In this document: positions 9,191 to 17,943 of the stretch, in pieces
Numbering within the stretch: position 1 is the stretch's first letter
Layout: each line of letters begins with the position of its first letter
NCBI GenBank assembly: GCA_002238805.1
Contig: MPNB01000004.1
Location: forward strand, 1 to 64,000
Source of the DNA: Rhodothermaceae bacterium bin80
GTDB lineage: Bacteria; Bacteroidota; Rhodothermia; Rhodothermales; Bin80
Direction of reading: 5' to 3'
DNA: 64,000 nucleotides
The notes under the pieces: model-generated
Databases searched by the model: none
Told to the model about the DNA's origin: nothing
Seen by the model: the letters and a program-made list of their open reading frames with translations, nothing else
Translations under genes and position numbers: made by a program

Positions 9191-9523
9191 TCAGTCCACC
9201 TTCGTTTCAAAGACTAAATAATTGTCTATGGTCTTAATGAACTTATTGATCCGATCAAGAAGTTCCTGCTCGTCTTCGTCAAAGGTAAGCACCGCTGTTG
9301 TGGGCTTCATATCCGAGGCAGCCTCGAGCTCTGCAATCCGCTCTGCGAGTTTTCGATTCTGTTGCCTCAGATGTTTGATCTCTCGCACGGCGGCTTCAAC
9401 ACGATCACGTAGTTGCCGCAGTGACTTGGCTCCCCGCAGCGCGATGGCAGGTTGCATATCGAACCCTTGGTCAACAGGAGGGTGGTCAGGCTTCTGCGTC
9501 TGAGACAGATTTTTTTCGGTCAT
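9191..9523 (-). CDS. Coiled-coil protein, possible ZapB-like division partner
   Basis: A 110-aa soluble protein with a basic, Gln-rich central coiled coil (LRQLRDRVEAAVREIKHLRQ, then RKLAERIAELE) and a C-terminal segment DEQELLDRINKFIKTIDNYL. It sits between pheT and zapA, 3 nt from zapA, and is probably translated together with it. Size, coiled-coil content and location suggest a ZapB-like role in Z-ring organisation, but no diagnostic motif was seen. It could equally be a lineage-specific ZapA partner. Confidence 0.65.
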   Translation of the reverse strand: MTEKNLSQTQKPDHPPVDQGFDMQPAIALRGAKSLRQLRDRVEAAVREIKHLRQQNRKLAERIAELEAASDMKPTTAVLTFDEDEQELLDRINKFIKTIDNYLVFETKVD

Positions 9524-9598
9524 GCTATAAATATCCTCGACCGGACCTTCAACTACTCAGTTTAAGGTAATGGTTCAAATTAAAGTTGTCAAATACCC

Positions 9599-12046
9599 TC
9601 AAGCACGTAACTCTGCGTCAAATTGCGCAGAAAGAGAACTAACAATTTTTTGAACTATGTGGTCAATCTCTTTATCGCGGAGGGTCCGATTTGCACCGAA
9701 GCGTAATGAAAATGCTACACTTTTTTTGTCTGGTGCAATTCCCTTACCCTTGTAGACATCAAATATATCTGTGCTCTTAAGAAGGGGCTGGCCAGCCTTG
9801 CGCACTTTGTTGATCATGGGGCCAACAGGCTGTTGCGAATCCACGACTATAGCAATATCCCGCTCAACAACAGGGTAACGTGGTACTGGCGTGTAGACGG
9901 TAGCTGGTTGTTCTTCACACATCAGTGCCAGTCTTGTCCAGTTAAATGTAGCAAAGAAAACGGGATCAGGTAAATCGTTGGCTGCCTGCATCTCATCCGA
10001 AAGACGGGCAATAGTCCCCACCCATTTTTTGTTCGCGCGAAGTGTTATGTGATGGGCTGTAATCTTTGTCGGCTCGAAGCTTGGCTCCATGCTCAGAGAA
10101 TCAAGGTTCAATATGCTCAACAGCTTCTCTACATCGCCCTTGATGTCAAAGAAATCTGCCAAAGGTATGCTACCATCCCAGCTCTGTGGTCGTATAGGGC
10201 CGCTTACACCAAAGAGGAGCACTTCATATTCGGAGTAATTTTCTATAAAGGTTGCTTCATGTTCGCTGAGATGAAATACATGTCCGAACTCGTAGAACCG
10301 GAGTGTCCGTTGTCCGTGATGAGTATTGTGCTGCATGGCATTCAGCATACCCGGAAGGAGTGAAGGCCGCAAGGTTGCCATGGAGCGGGATACCGCATTC
10401 AAGGTGCGTACAGGCGGATAGGCTGCTTCAATGACCGCTTGGCTGAACTGCATAGCCTGTTCATCAGGCAATAGGCTGTTTGTATAGATTTCCCGGAATC
10501 CATGACCGTTCAGGTAGGCGTGAACACGTTCGCGCATTAGGTCAATGGGGCGCGTGACCGGAACGGATGCAGGTAACGGTACAGATCGCGATTCTTTGAT
10601 TTGATCGAATCCGTAGATGCGTGCGATCTCCTCAATCAGATCAATCTCTAAATGGATGTCAGGCCGGTATGTAGGTACCGTGCACGAGATTACGTCACCT
10701 GCTTCATAGGGGTCAAATCCCAGAGATCCAAGGATTCGAAGGATATCCTTACATGGTATTTGTATGCCCAGAATTTTGGGTACACGGGCGAGCCGTAAAT
10801 TAAGCTTGGTTGTTGCCGGGGGTTGAGGATGCACATCCACAATACCGGGGGTAACCGATCCACCTCCCAGCTCTGCAATCAGTGCGGCTACATGTGCTGT
10901 GGCCCATGGCTGACTCGCTGTATCTACACCACGTTCGAATCTGTAGGATGCATCTGTTGCAATGCCCAGTGCTTTGGCAGATCGTCTTGTCCGGGACGGA
11001 CAGAACCAAGCTCCTTCAATTAATACATTGGAAGTAGCATCGTCGACCTCAGAGTTTTCTCCACCCATGATGCCTCCAATCGCAACAGGTCGCTCACCAT
11101 CACAAATCAGGATAACCCCCTCATTCAACGTATGCTTTTTGCCATCGAGTGTGGTAAATTCCTCCCCCTCGACGGACTCTCGGACAGTAATTCGTTGTCG
11201 AGCGATACGGTCATAGTCGAATGCGTGTAGAGGTTGTCCGCATTCATACATAACAAAATTGGTCGCATCGACAACATTGTTGATGGAGCGAAGCCCGATG
11301 GCTTCCAGTCGTCGCTTTAACCAGATAGGGGAGGGGCCGATTTTTACGCCTGTGACAATCATTGCCACGTATCGGTGGCACAAGTCAGGGCATTGAATAT
11401 CGACCTTGATGTGTTGTATCGTCTCACCGCCGTCCGAAGGAATGGTAACTTTGGGACGTTTTAGTGGCACATTTTGCAGTGCGGATACGTCTCGGGCTAT
11501 TCCTATGTGGCTGATTGCATCCGCCCGGTTTGGCGTGATGGCAACATCCAGTACAGTATCATTCACCTCCTGCCCTTCTCTCAGCAGATAGTCAAGCAGT
11601 GATTCACCGATAACAGCGGTTTCGGATAGAACCATGATACCGCTGTGGTCGTCAGACAACCCAAGCTCATCTTCTGCGCAGATCATCCCCATGGAGACCT
11701 GCCCACGTATTTTGGATTTTTTGATCTTGAGTACTTTTTCGCCCATGACCAGACGAGTCCCAATCGTTGCTACGGGTACCCGTTGGTCAGCTGCAACATT
11801 GGGGGCACCACAAACGATAGGGATCAATTCATCAGTTCCCAAATCAATATCGCAAAGCCTCAGGCGGTCAGCGTTGGGGTGCGGACGCACCGACTCCACG
11901 CGTCCGACGAATATGCCATCCAATGATGGACCAAGATGCAGCATGTCTTCAACCTCGAGTCCAGACATGGTCAAGGCATGTGCAAGGCCCTCCGGGGATA
12001 GTTCATGTGCCACGTACTCGGACAGCCAATTATAAGAGATCTTCAT
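9599..12046 (-). CDS. pheT: Phenylalanine--tRNA ligase beta subunit
   Basis: Large subunit of the alpha2beta2 enzyme that charges tRNA-Phe. The start MKISYNWLSEYV is typical. Order: EMAP/Trbp-type tRNA-binding domain (about residues 40-150, IVCGAPNVAADQRVPVA), B3/B4 editing domain, B5 domain, the core-like domain, and the C-terminal ferredoxin-fold anticodon-binding domain (VPRYPVVERDIAIVVD). The 815 aa length is normal. It begins 5 nt after pheS and is under the same predicted Phe attenuator. Confidence 0.97.
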   Translation of the reverse strand: MKISYNWLSEYVAHELSPEGLAHALTMSGLEVEDMLHLGPSLDGIFVGRVESVRPHPNADRLRLCDIDLGTDELIPIVCGAPNVAADQRVPVATIGTRLVMGEKVLKIKKSKIRGQVSMGMICAEDELGLSDDHSGIMVLSETAVIGESLLDYLLREGQEVNDTVLDVAITPNRADAISHIGIARDVSALQNVPLKRPKVTIPSDGGETIQHIKVDIQCPDLCHRYVAMIVTGVKIGPSPIWLKRRLEAIGLRSINNVVDATNFVMYECGQPLHAFDYDRIARQRITVRESVEGEEFTTLDGKKHTLNEGVILICDGERPVAIGGIMGGENSEVDDATSNVLIEGAWFCPSRTRRSAKALGIATDASYRFERGVDTASQPWATAHVAALIAELGGGSVTPGIVDVHPQPPATTKLNLRLARVPKILGIQIPCKDILRILGSLGFDPYEAGDVISCTVPTYRPDIHLEIDLIEEIARIYGFDQIKESRSVPLPASVPVTRPIDLMRERVHAYLNGHGFREIYTNSLLPDEQAMQFSQAVIEAAYPPVRTLNAVSRSMATLRPSLLPGMLNAMQHNTHHGQRTLRFYEFGHVFHLSEHEATFIENYSEYEVLLFGVSGPIRPQSWDGSIPLADFFDIKGDVEKLLSILNLDSLSMEPSFEPTKITAHHITLRANKKWVGTIARLSDEMQAANDLPDPVFFATFNWTRLALMCEEQPATVYTPVPRYPVVERDIAIVVDSQQPVGPMINKVRKAGQPLLKSTDIFDVYKGKGIAPDKKSVAFSLRFGANRTLRDKEIDHIVQKIVSSLSAQFDAELRA

Positions 12047-12051
12047 GGCAA

Positions 12052-13083
12052 TTAGAATTGCGCCAAAAATCGCGAATCGTTTTCGTAAAAGATGCGGATA
12101 TCATCGATGCCGTAGCGGAGCATGGCTGGGCGCTCTATGCCCATGCCGAAGGCGTATCCGGTATAGCGTTCGGAGTCAATACCTACGGCTTCAAGAACGT
12201 TAGGGTGTACCATGCCGCTACCCAGGATTTCCATCCAGCGTCCGCCCTTTGGATGATCAGGTAAGTTCCACCAGATGTCTACCTCACCACTCGGCTCCGT
12301 GAACGGAAAGAAGCTGGGACGGAATCGCATCTTGACATCGTTGCCGAAGAATGCACGTGCAAAATTGGAGAGCGTGTGTTTAAGGTCGACCATGGTTACG
12401 CCGTCATCGACGACTAGTCCTTCCACTTGATGAAACAGACAGTAGGACTTATAGGTGATTGCTTCATTGCGAAAAACTCGACCGGGTGCGATCAGGCGGA
12501 ATGGGGGCTCCCCGGCAACCATTGTTCGAATCTGCACGGGGGATGTATGTGTGCGCATCATAGCCCCGGCCCGGCCTTCTCCCGGCTCTTCAATGAAGAG
12601 TGTGTCCTGCATGTCGCGGGCGGGATGATCTGCCGGGAAATTCAACGCGGTGAAGTTATGCCAGTCATCCTCAATTTCAGGCCCCTCGGCGACCGCGAAG
12701 CCCATGTGTTCGAATATATCTGTGATCTTGGCCAAGGCAAGCGTAATGGGATGTCGGGATCCTGCCCACTGACTGTGTCGACCGGGGAGTGTAAGGTCAA
12801 TATCACGGGTATTTGTAGTTGTCACGCGGTGTTGCTCAATGGCAGATTCAAGCGCGGTTTGGGCTTTTTTACGCAGAGCATTGAGCAGCAGTCCGGCGCT
12901 GCGCCGGTCCTGTTTGGGTAGATGCGGAATGGTCTTGAAGAGTTGGGGGATCACACCACGTCTCTGCCCCAGGAACCGGATACGGAATTCTTCGGACTTG
13001 GCAGACGTGTCAAGTTTTGCTGCTGCAATCTCCTCTGTGAAGCTTGCAGTGGCTTTTTTCAGATACTCTAGATTTGTCTCCAT
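12052..13083 (-). CDS. pheS: Phenylalanine--tRNA ligase alpha subunit
   Basis: Catalytic class II subunit of PheRS. It has the N-terminal coiled coil that contacts tRNA, then the aminoacylation core with HPITLALAKITDIFEHMGF, the motif 2 region (RTHTSPVQIRTM, PGRVFRNEAITYKSYCLFHQ) and motif 3 (GYAFGMGIERPAMLRYGI). I chose METNLEYLKK at 13083 as start. A 20-residue upstream extension would run through the attenuator hairpin and its T-run, which argues against it. 343 aa is normal. Confidence 0.97.
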   Translation of the reverse strand: METNLEYLKKATASFTEEIAAAKLDTSAKSEEFRIRFLGQRRGVIPQLFKTIPHLPKQDRRSAGLLLNALRKKAQTALESAIEQHRVTTTNTRDIDLTLPGRHSQWAGSRHPITLALAKITDIFEHMGFAVAEGPEIEDDWHNFTALNFPADHPARDMQDTLFIEEPGEGRAGAMMRTHTSPVQIRTMVAGEPPFRLIAPGRVFRNEAITYKSYCLFHQVEGLVVDDGVTMVDLKHTLSNFARAFFGNDVKMRFRPSFFPFTEPSGEVDIWWNLPDHPKGGRWMEILGSGMVHPNVLEAVGIDSERYTGYAFGMGIERPAMLRYGIDDIRIFYENDSRFLAQF

Positions 13084-13087
13084 TCTA

Positions 13088-13129
13088 CCAAAACAAGAAA
13101 CCCGCCAAGCCTGCACGAGCAGGGGCGGG
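13088..13129 (-). terminator. Predicted intrinsic terminator of the pheST attenuator
   Basis: On the minus strand CCCGCC (13124-13129) pairs with GGCGGG, with an inner CCTGC/GCAGG stem and TCGT loop, followed by a T-rich tract (TTTCTTGTTTT, 13088-13100). It ends 5 nt before the pheS start. Its left arm is shared with the alternative antiterminator, so it looks conditional. Confidence 0.75.
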
Positions 13130-13159
13130 AATGTTCTCACCAATCTACATTCGGCCCCT
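13121..13159 (-). promoter_or_regulatory. Predicted antiterminator for pheST
   Basis: AGGGGC, starting at the second base of the leader stop codon (13159 downward), can pair with GCCCCT, the left arm of the terminator. GAATGT pairs with ACATTC just inside. That gives about 12 bp with a small internal loop, mutually exclusive with the terminator. A ribosome at the leader stop codon would cover its first arm; one stalled on the Phe codons would leave it free. Confidence 0.6.
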
Positions 13160-13208
13160 AGCCAAGTGAGGTGCCGCTAAAAAAGAATGAACTAGATACG
13201 TGTGCCAT
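13158..13208 (-). CDS. Phe leader peptide controlling pheST
   Basis: A 16-codon frame, MAHVSSSFFFSGTSLG then TAG, starts 2 nt after the rplT stop. It holds three consecutive Phe codons (TTC TTT TTT) just upstream of a terminator/antiterminator pair. This is the layout of amino-acid attenuators, such as the E. coli pheM leader of pheST. The sequence differs from PheM, so the similarity is of design rather than evident homology. Translation may depend on reinitiation by ribosomes finishing rplT. When Phe-tRNA is scarce, stalling on FFF should favour the antiterminator and pheST expression. Confidence 0.7.
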   Translation of the reverse strand: MAHVSSSFFFSGTSLG

Positions 13209-13210
13209 CG

Positions 13211-13561
13211 TCAAGTCCCATGAGCTTCCTGAACAACACGGGTAAAGATTGCAGGCTCATTCATGGCTAAATCTGCAAGCACCTTTCGATTGAGAGCGAT
13301 CCCCTCTTTACGAAGAGCGCCGGCTAGACGGGAATAAGTTGTGCCGTTCAGCCGGGCAGCTGCATTTATTCGTACAATCCAGAGTCGACGGAACTGCTGT
13401 TTACGTTTGCGGCGATCCCGATACGAGTATTGGAGTCCCTTTTCGACCGCATGTTTAGCTACGGTGTAGACCTTACTCCGGCTACCCCAATATCCTTTGG
13501 CCATACCAAGGATCTTCCTGCGTCGTTGTCGTGAAGCTACTCTATTGCGTGCGCGTGGCAT
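13211..13561 (-). CDS. rplT: Large ribosomal subunit protein bL20
   Basis: Basic 116-aa protein of the 50S subunit, needed early in assembly. The start [26 protein letters not shown] is typical of L20, with the [20 protein letters not shown]-binding stretch and [19 protein letters not shown]. It follows rpmI within 33 bp in the conserved infC-rpmI-rplT order. In other bacteria L20 (or L20/IF3) represses this operon; I did not identify an L20-binding structure here. Confidence 0.97.
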   Translation of the reverse strand: MPRARNRVASRQRRRKILGMAKGYWGSRSKVYTVAKHAVEKGLQYSYRDRRKRKQQFRRLWIVRINAAARLNGTTYSRLAGALRKEGIALNRKVLADLAMNEPAIFTRVVQEAHGT

Positions 13562-13593
13562 AATTTTCAGCGAATTTAGGGATCACCTATTGA

Positions 13594-13794
13594 TCACTTG
13601 GAGGCACCCAGTAGACGATTCATGCGAGGCTCATCGCTTTTGTCGACGAGCGTCTTCTTACCAAGCTCCCGTTTGCGTTTGCGGCTCTTCTTGGTCAGTA
13701 TATGACTCTTGAAGGCATGCGCGCGCTTCAGGCGCCCGGATGCAGTGCGGACAAATCGTTTTTTGGCTCCGCTGTTGGATTTCGTCTTCGGCAT
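13594..13794 (-). CDS. rpmI: Large ribosomal subunit protein bL35
   Basis: 66-aa very basic 50S protein. I chose [14 protein letters not shown] at 13794 because it matches the family start; 11 further in-frame codons upstream read poorly. [20 protein letters not shown] is the typical L35 core. It lies between infC and rplT in the usual order. Confidence 0.95.
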   Translation of the reverse strand: MPKTKSNSGAKKRFVRTASGRLKRAHAFKSHILTKKSRKRKRELGKKTLVDKSDEPRMNRLLGASK

Positions 13795-13863
13795 GGTTCC
13801 GAAATAATCAAGACGCAGGTTAACCACGACAAGATCTATTCTGTTCCATCAAAGGGCAGCCCC

Positions 13864-14382
13864 TCACTTGGTTTTCAGGGGAGTAAGGATGGCGGTCATG
13901 CGCCGGCCTTCCATTCGGGGTTCCTGATCCAGTTTTGCAACGTCTTTCAGTGCATCAACGAAGCGTGCAAGGATGACCATCCCCTGTTCCTTGTAGATAA
14001 TATCCCGCCCTCTGAACTGCACATAGGCACGCACCTTGTGGCCGTCGGAGAGGAATTCGTGGGCGTGCTTTGTTTTGAACTGGAAGTCATGCGTATCGGT
14101 GCGAGGTCGAAACCGGATTTCTTTGAGTTGCGTGTGATGCTGCCTTTTGCGAGCATCGCGCTCCTTCTTATTCTTCTCGTAGAGAAACTTGCCGTAGTCC
14201 ATAATCTTACAGACTGGAGGATCGGCATTTGGTGCAATTTCTACGAGATCCATGGACTGCTCTCCAGCCATATCCAAGGCTTTCTGCAGTTGGTACACGC
14301 CATGCTTACCTCCCGGATCAACTACGCGGACTACGTCTGCCTCAATGGCGTCGTTAATACGTGTTTGTATACGTTTTGCGAT
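13864..14382 (-). CDS. infC: Translation initiation factor IF-3, non-canonical start codon
   Basis: IF3 binds the 30S subunit and checks start-codon and initiator-tRNA pairing. The core is clear: MDLVEIAPNADPPVCKIMDY, LYEKNKKERDARKR linker, and the C-terminal KEIRFRPRTDTHDF domain. The family's N-terminal segment (RINDAIEADVVRVVDPGGK) continues upstream of the first GTG (14298) up to an in-frame TAA at 14391-14393. In this interval no ATG, GTG or TTG exists. The start must therefore be ATC (14382 or 14385) or ATT (14358), or the protein would lose its N-terminal strand. AUU starts on infC are known from E. coli, where they allow autoregulation. About 172 aa results. Confidence 0.9.
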   Translation of the reverse strand: MAKRIQTRINDAIEADVVRVVDPGGKHGVYQLQKALDMAGEQSMDLVEIAPNADPPVCKIMDYGKFLYEKNKKERDARKRQHHTQLKEIRFRPRTDTHDFQFKTKHAHEFLSDGHKVRAYVQFRGRDIIYKEQGMVILARFVDALKDVAKLDQEPRMEGRRMTAILTPLKTK

Positions 14383-14434
14383 GATGTTATGAGTTTATGT
14401 TTTGAAGAAAGACAACCCAAGGCATTTACCTTGG

Positions 14435-14511
14435 TGGTGGGTCCTAATGGATTCGAACCATCGACCTCTACGATGTCAACGTAGCGCTCTAACCAACTGA
14501 GCTAAGGACCC
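14435..14511 (-). tRNA. tRNA-Val (anticodon GAC), CCA encoded
   Basis: Cloverleaf on the minus strand: acceptor GGGTCCT/AGGACCC, D stem GCTC/GAGC, anticodon stem CTACG/CGTAG with loop TTGACAT (anticodon GAC), T loop TTCGAAT, and an encoded CCA. Length 77 nt. It lies upstream of infC on the same strand and may share its transcript. Confidence 0.95.
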
Positions 14512-14613
14512 CTACACACTGCATTGCAAATTACGGCTTTTAACGCATTAGATGTATTATGTGTGCAGGGCCAAGATATTGATGTGGCAAACTATATTGG
14601 CTGTACACATTGA

Positions 14614-15243
14614 TTATAGTGTAAGCGCAAGTTTGAGGGTTGGTCCAGGGGTAACAGCAACTTGCAATGAGCTCTCACGCTTACGCCGAGTGGTAAGCAA
14701 GGCTGATACGGCAGAAATCAAACGGTTAGCCACGAGTGCGGCGATAAAGCTGCCCCGTCGTTGCGCCCAGGATTCAGCATCTCCCCGAAGATTTCTATAC
14801 CGTTGAAAATCCCGCTCGCTAGTCCAGGCCCATTGAAATGCCGGATCATCCACGTATGAGACCAGATCTACGCGTCGGCTGCGCAGTTGTGCTTCGCGGT
14901 AATCATGGGAGGAGAGGTGATTGCCGATTGTAACATAGAACCGTCGGTCTTTCCCGGTGGTTGACACCCCCGCGTAGGATGCCGCCCATGATTGATAGCT
15001 TTGAACCAGCTGACCGCGTTGCCATTCACTGGTCACAAGCCCGGCCAGGAGTACGGCATCGGCGATAGTGTAGAGAGCGGCGCGCCGATTCCACTTGTTT
15101 CCATTAGCATACCTATGCCCCAAACCCGGCAAAGCAATACTGTAAGCCGCTGCTTTTGCGGGGCGCAAAGGGGCTTGAGCAACGGACTCAACTGTACTTA
15201 GCAAAAAGAATACAAGGAAAATTAAGGGGATTAATGAGCGCAT
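14614..15243 (-). CDS. DUF5683-like membrane-associated protein
   Basis: 209 aa with a signal peptide (MRSLIPLIFLVFFLLSTVES, cleavage near AQA) followed by KAAAYSIALPGLGHRYANGN, the 'PGxGxxYxG' motif seen in Bacteroidota proteins of the DUF5683 type. A hydrophobic segment (ALYTIADAVLLAGLV) and a polar middle follow, then a second hydrophobic region near residues 165-185. Function unknown; probably an envelope protein. It is probably a single-gene unit, with tRNA-Val downstream on the same strand. Confidence 0.7.
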   Translation of the reverse strand: MRSLIPLIFLVFFLLSTVESVAQAPLRPAKAAAYSIALPGLGHRYANGNKWNRRAALYTIADAVLLAGLVTSEWQRGQLVQSYQSWAASYAGVSTTGKDRRFYVTIGNHLSSHDYREAQLRSRRVDLVSYVDDPAFQWAWTSERDFQRYRNLRGDAESWAQRRGSFIAALVANRLISAVSALLTTRRKRESSLQVAVTPGPTLKLALTL

Positions 15244-15436
15244 GCACCGGTAAGTCGAGGTAGTAACGCGTGTGTGCTGAGTTTGTGTTCGCCAGATTAT
15301 TTATAGTGTTCCGTATAAGGGATCAACATCGGTGGTACAACGGGCAGCATGTGGGGTTGCTTGTCGGGCTGCTGGCAAGGCTCGAGGAAAAAGTAGGTCA
15401 GTGATTTGCAGGCAAAGAATAATGATTTGTAGCTAC

Positions 15437-17857
15437 TCAAAATGATGTTCGCAGTCGCAGGTTAATCGTACGAGGCGTAAGGCGCGTCGGGATGCGTTGC
15501 CAGATGCCGGTCGCGTCTGGTAGCCAAGAATATGCAACCGTATTGGTGATATCAAATATGTTCAGCATTTCGGCAGTTACTTCCAACTGAAGAGCTCGTT
15601 CACGCTGGCTCAGCGTGATGATCTTCGTGACTCCAAAATCAACCCGGCGGAACTCGGGATATCGGGCCGAGTGCCGTGCTCCCGGAATCTGTGTAACGAT
15701 GCTTCCCACACGTTTGCCCGGAATCGGGGGCGTGTACGGGATCCCGCTTCCAAACAGTGCACGCATATGCAGTTTCCATGTAGGATCCATTGGAATATAG
15801 TCCTGCACAAAAAGGGCAACTGTGTGGCGCTGGTCAGTTGGCCTGGGTAGCAGACCTGCGTTAAGATCGGTGATGTATTGAGGCAGGAACTGTTCGCGTG
15901 CAACCATAAAGCTGTAGTTGAGCCAGCTTTCCATGCCGGGTACAAACTCGCCTCTCACCTGGAGGTCCAATCCATAAAGATGTCCAGATGCGTCGTTCAA
16001 CCCACTGTAGTTGATCCTCACATTCTCAAGTGAATAGCTGATTACGTTGGTTAGCTGCTTGTAGTATGCTTCTCCACGCAGGTACAACCTTTTCCGTGGT
16101 ACAAACAATTCTGCACCAGCGATAATCTGAGTCGAGCGCTGTGACCGCAGATTGTTGTTCAGAGACTCATTAAGTGGTATATCTGGACTGGGAGTACCGC
16201 GCAGTTCGCGGTATGTGGGCTGTTGATAGTATACACCGGCAGATGCAGTCAGCGTCAATTGTTCAGAGGCTTCATAGCGCAGGCTAGCCCGGGGCGAAAA
16301 AGTCCATTCACGATTAAAATCATACCAGTTTACCCGTAGGCCTGCACTGAGCAGGAAATCAGCACTTATACTGTAGGTGTCTTCTGCATGGAAGCTCAGC
16401 TGAGATGCATCCAGCTTCACTGCTCCCTCGAGGCTATCTACGACTAGCCGTACCGGTTCCTGGTCGATTCCCCTGCCGGTAACAATGGACTCCTCCTTGA
16501 GCACATCCTCAAAAGTCAAACGTCTCAAGCTCCAGCCAGCTTCTCCCGCATGCAGTTCTCCGGTCCAGTTATATAGGCCGCGGCCGGTCAGCGTGGTAAC
16601 TGAAATTTTATTATTTGCAAAATCTTCCTGACGGGCCATACCTCTCGGTACTTCTATCCGATCTGCGTCGTTAGTAACGATGTCGTACAGGATTGCATCA
16701 CCTTCCAGAAAGAAGGATTCAGTTTCCTGGGTAGTGTAGAGGCTTACGTCGTGTTGTAGTGTCCATCGTGTTCCGATACGACTTCGGAGGCGCAGTCCGG
16801 CAACACCCGTTTGGTACCCATCCTGTTCTGTACTTTCGTTAGAGTACGAAAGCCATACAGAACGAATATCTGCGGGGCCATCGTTTGCGGAAACTGTTCC
16901 ATAAAAGGTTCGCCGTCCACGCGGATCCAGGCGGAACACATGATCGGCATAAAGTCCAATGAACTCGATCTCCTGCTGCGATGTCGGCGAGTAGGTCAGA
17001 CGTACCTGTACATCCTCATAATCAGGCTGGTAGTTGCCTTTTAGCTCCTGGGTAGAGAAAAATCGTCGTGCACGTGCCTTGCGCAACCCAATCTGCCATG
17101 AGAATACGTCAGTAGAGGATGAGGCCGTAGCTGTGCCATCCAGAAGAGATAGGGTTGCGCTTGTAGTGAAGTCATCTGTTGCCGCGTATTCGATGTCTAA
17201 TGCAGAGGAAATCTTGCCGCCATACCGAGCGGGAAATCCTCCCGTGTATAATGTAATTCGCCGTGACAATTCTGGATTGAACAGGCCAATACCTTCCTGT
17301 TCTCCTTGTCTGGGGCGGAATGGCATATGGATTTCGAAGCCGTTAAGAAAGATTAGGTTCTCATTAAATCCACCGCCGCGTACAGAATATTGGTTGGACA
17401 GTTCGTTATTGGCGGATACCCCAGGCAGGACCAGGAGTGCTTGGAAACCCTTGAAGGGGGAGGGCATACGGCGCACCTGTTCCGGTGTGATCTGTTGCAC
17501 ACCGGCTCCGAGTGCCATTTCATCTTCAACGATGATTTCTCCCGCATCAAGCACAGCGGGGGCGAGTGCGATATCCAGGGTTGTTTCGGTACGTGCAGAG
17601 ATGATCACGGAGTCAATGCGAGTGACAAAACCCACAAAAGAAAATCGCATTGCGTACCGGCCTACTGGAAGTCGCAGGGTATATCTGCCAGATTCGTCCG
17701 AGGCGGTTCCAAAATTGGTTTCGTTTACGAGGATGCTGACCCCCGGGAGTGGCAGACCTGTGTCGGTTTCCACCACGGTACCGCGCACGTTACCCCAAGA
17801 CTGTGCAGAGACCTGCGCGGCAAACAGTAGAGGAATCAAGTAGGTAATACGATACAT
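15437..17857 (-). CDS. TonB-dependent receptor with CarboxypepD_reg-like N-terminus
   Basis: Outer-membrane TonB-gated transporter. I chose the start at 17857, which gives a signal peptide (MYRITYLIPLLFAAQVSAQ). Then comes a carboxypeptidase regulatory-like beta-sandwich (GTVVETDTGLPLPGVSILVN...FVGFVTR), a plug domain (RMPSPFKGFQALLVLPGV, YSVRGGGFNENLIFLNGFEI) and a 22-strand barrel region to the C-terminal LRLRTSF. About 806 aa. The frame stays open to 17977, which would overlap the upstream aldo/keto reductase and lack a signal peptide. The substrate cannot be told from the sequence. Confidence 0.93.
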   Translation of the reverse strand: MYRITYLIPLLFAAQVSAQSWGNVRGTVVETDTGLPLPGVSILVNETNFGTASDESGRYTLRLPVGRYAMRFSFVGFVTRIDSVIISARTETTLDIALAPAVLDAGEIIVEDEMALGAGVQQITPEQVRRMPSPFKGFQALLVLPGVSANNELSNQYSVRGGGFNENLIFLNGFEIHMPFRPRQGEQEGIGLFNPELSRRITLYTGGFPARYGGKISSALDIEYAATDDFTTSATLSLLDGTATASSSTDVFSWQIGLRKARARRFFSTQELKGNYQPDYEDVQVRLTYSPTSQQEIEFIGLYADHVFRLDPRGRRTFYGTVSANDGPADIRSVWLSYSNESTEQDGYQTGVAGLRLRSRIGTRWTLQHDVSLYTTQETESFFLEGDAILYDIVTNDADRIEVPRGMARQEDFANNKISVTTLTGRGLYNWTGELHAGEAGWSLRRLTFEDVLKEESIVTGRGIDQEPVRLVVDSLEGAVKLDASQLSFHAEDTYSISADFLLSAGLRVNWYDFNREWTFSPRASLRYEASEQLTLTASAGVYYQQPTYRELRGTPSPDIPLNESLNNNLRSQRSTQIIAGAELFVPRKRLYLRGEAYYKQLTNVISYSLENVRINYSGLNDASGHLYGLDLQVRGEFVPGMESWLNYSFMVAREQFLPQYITDLNAGLLPRPTDQRHTVALFVQDYIPMDPTWKLHMRALFGSGIPYTPPIPGKRVGSIVTQIPGARHSARYPEFRRVDFGVTKIITLSQRERALQLEVTAEMLNIFDITNTVAYSWLPDATGIWQRIPTRLTPRTINLRLRTSF

Positions 17858-17943
17858 ACCACGCACGGTGTGACCGGTAATGACCAGTAGTTTAGCGGGG
17901 TAGCAACGGAACAGATCGTAATGTGCTAGGGAGATAGGACGGA

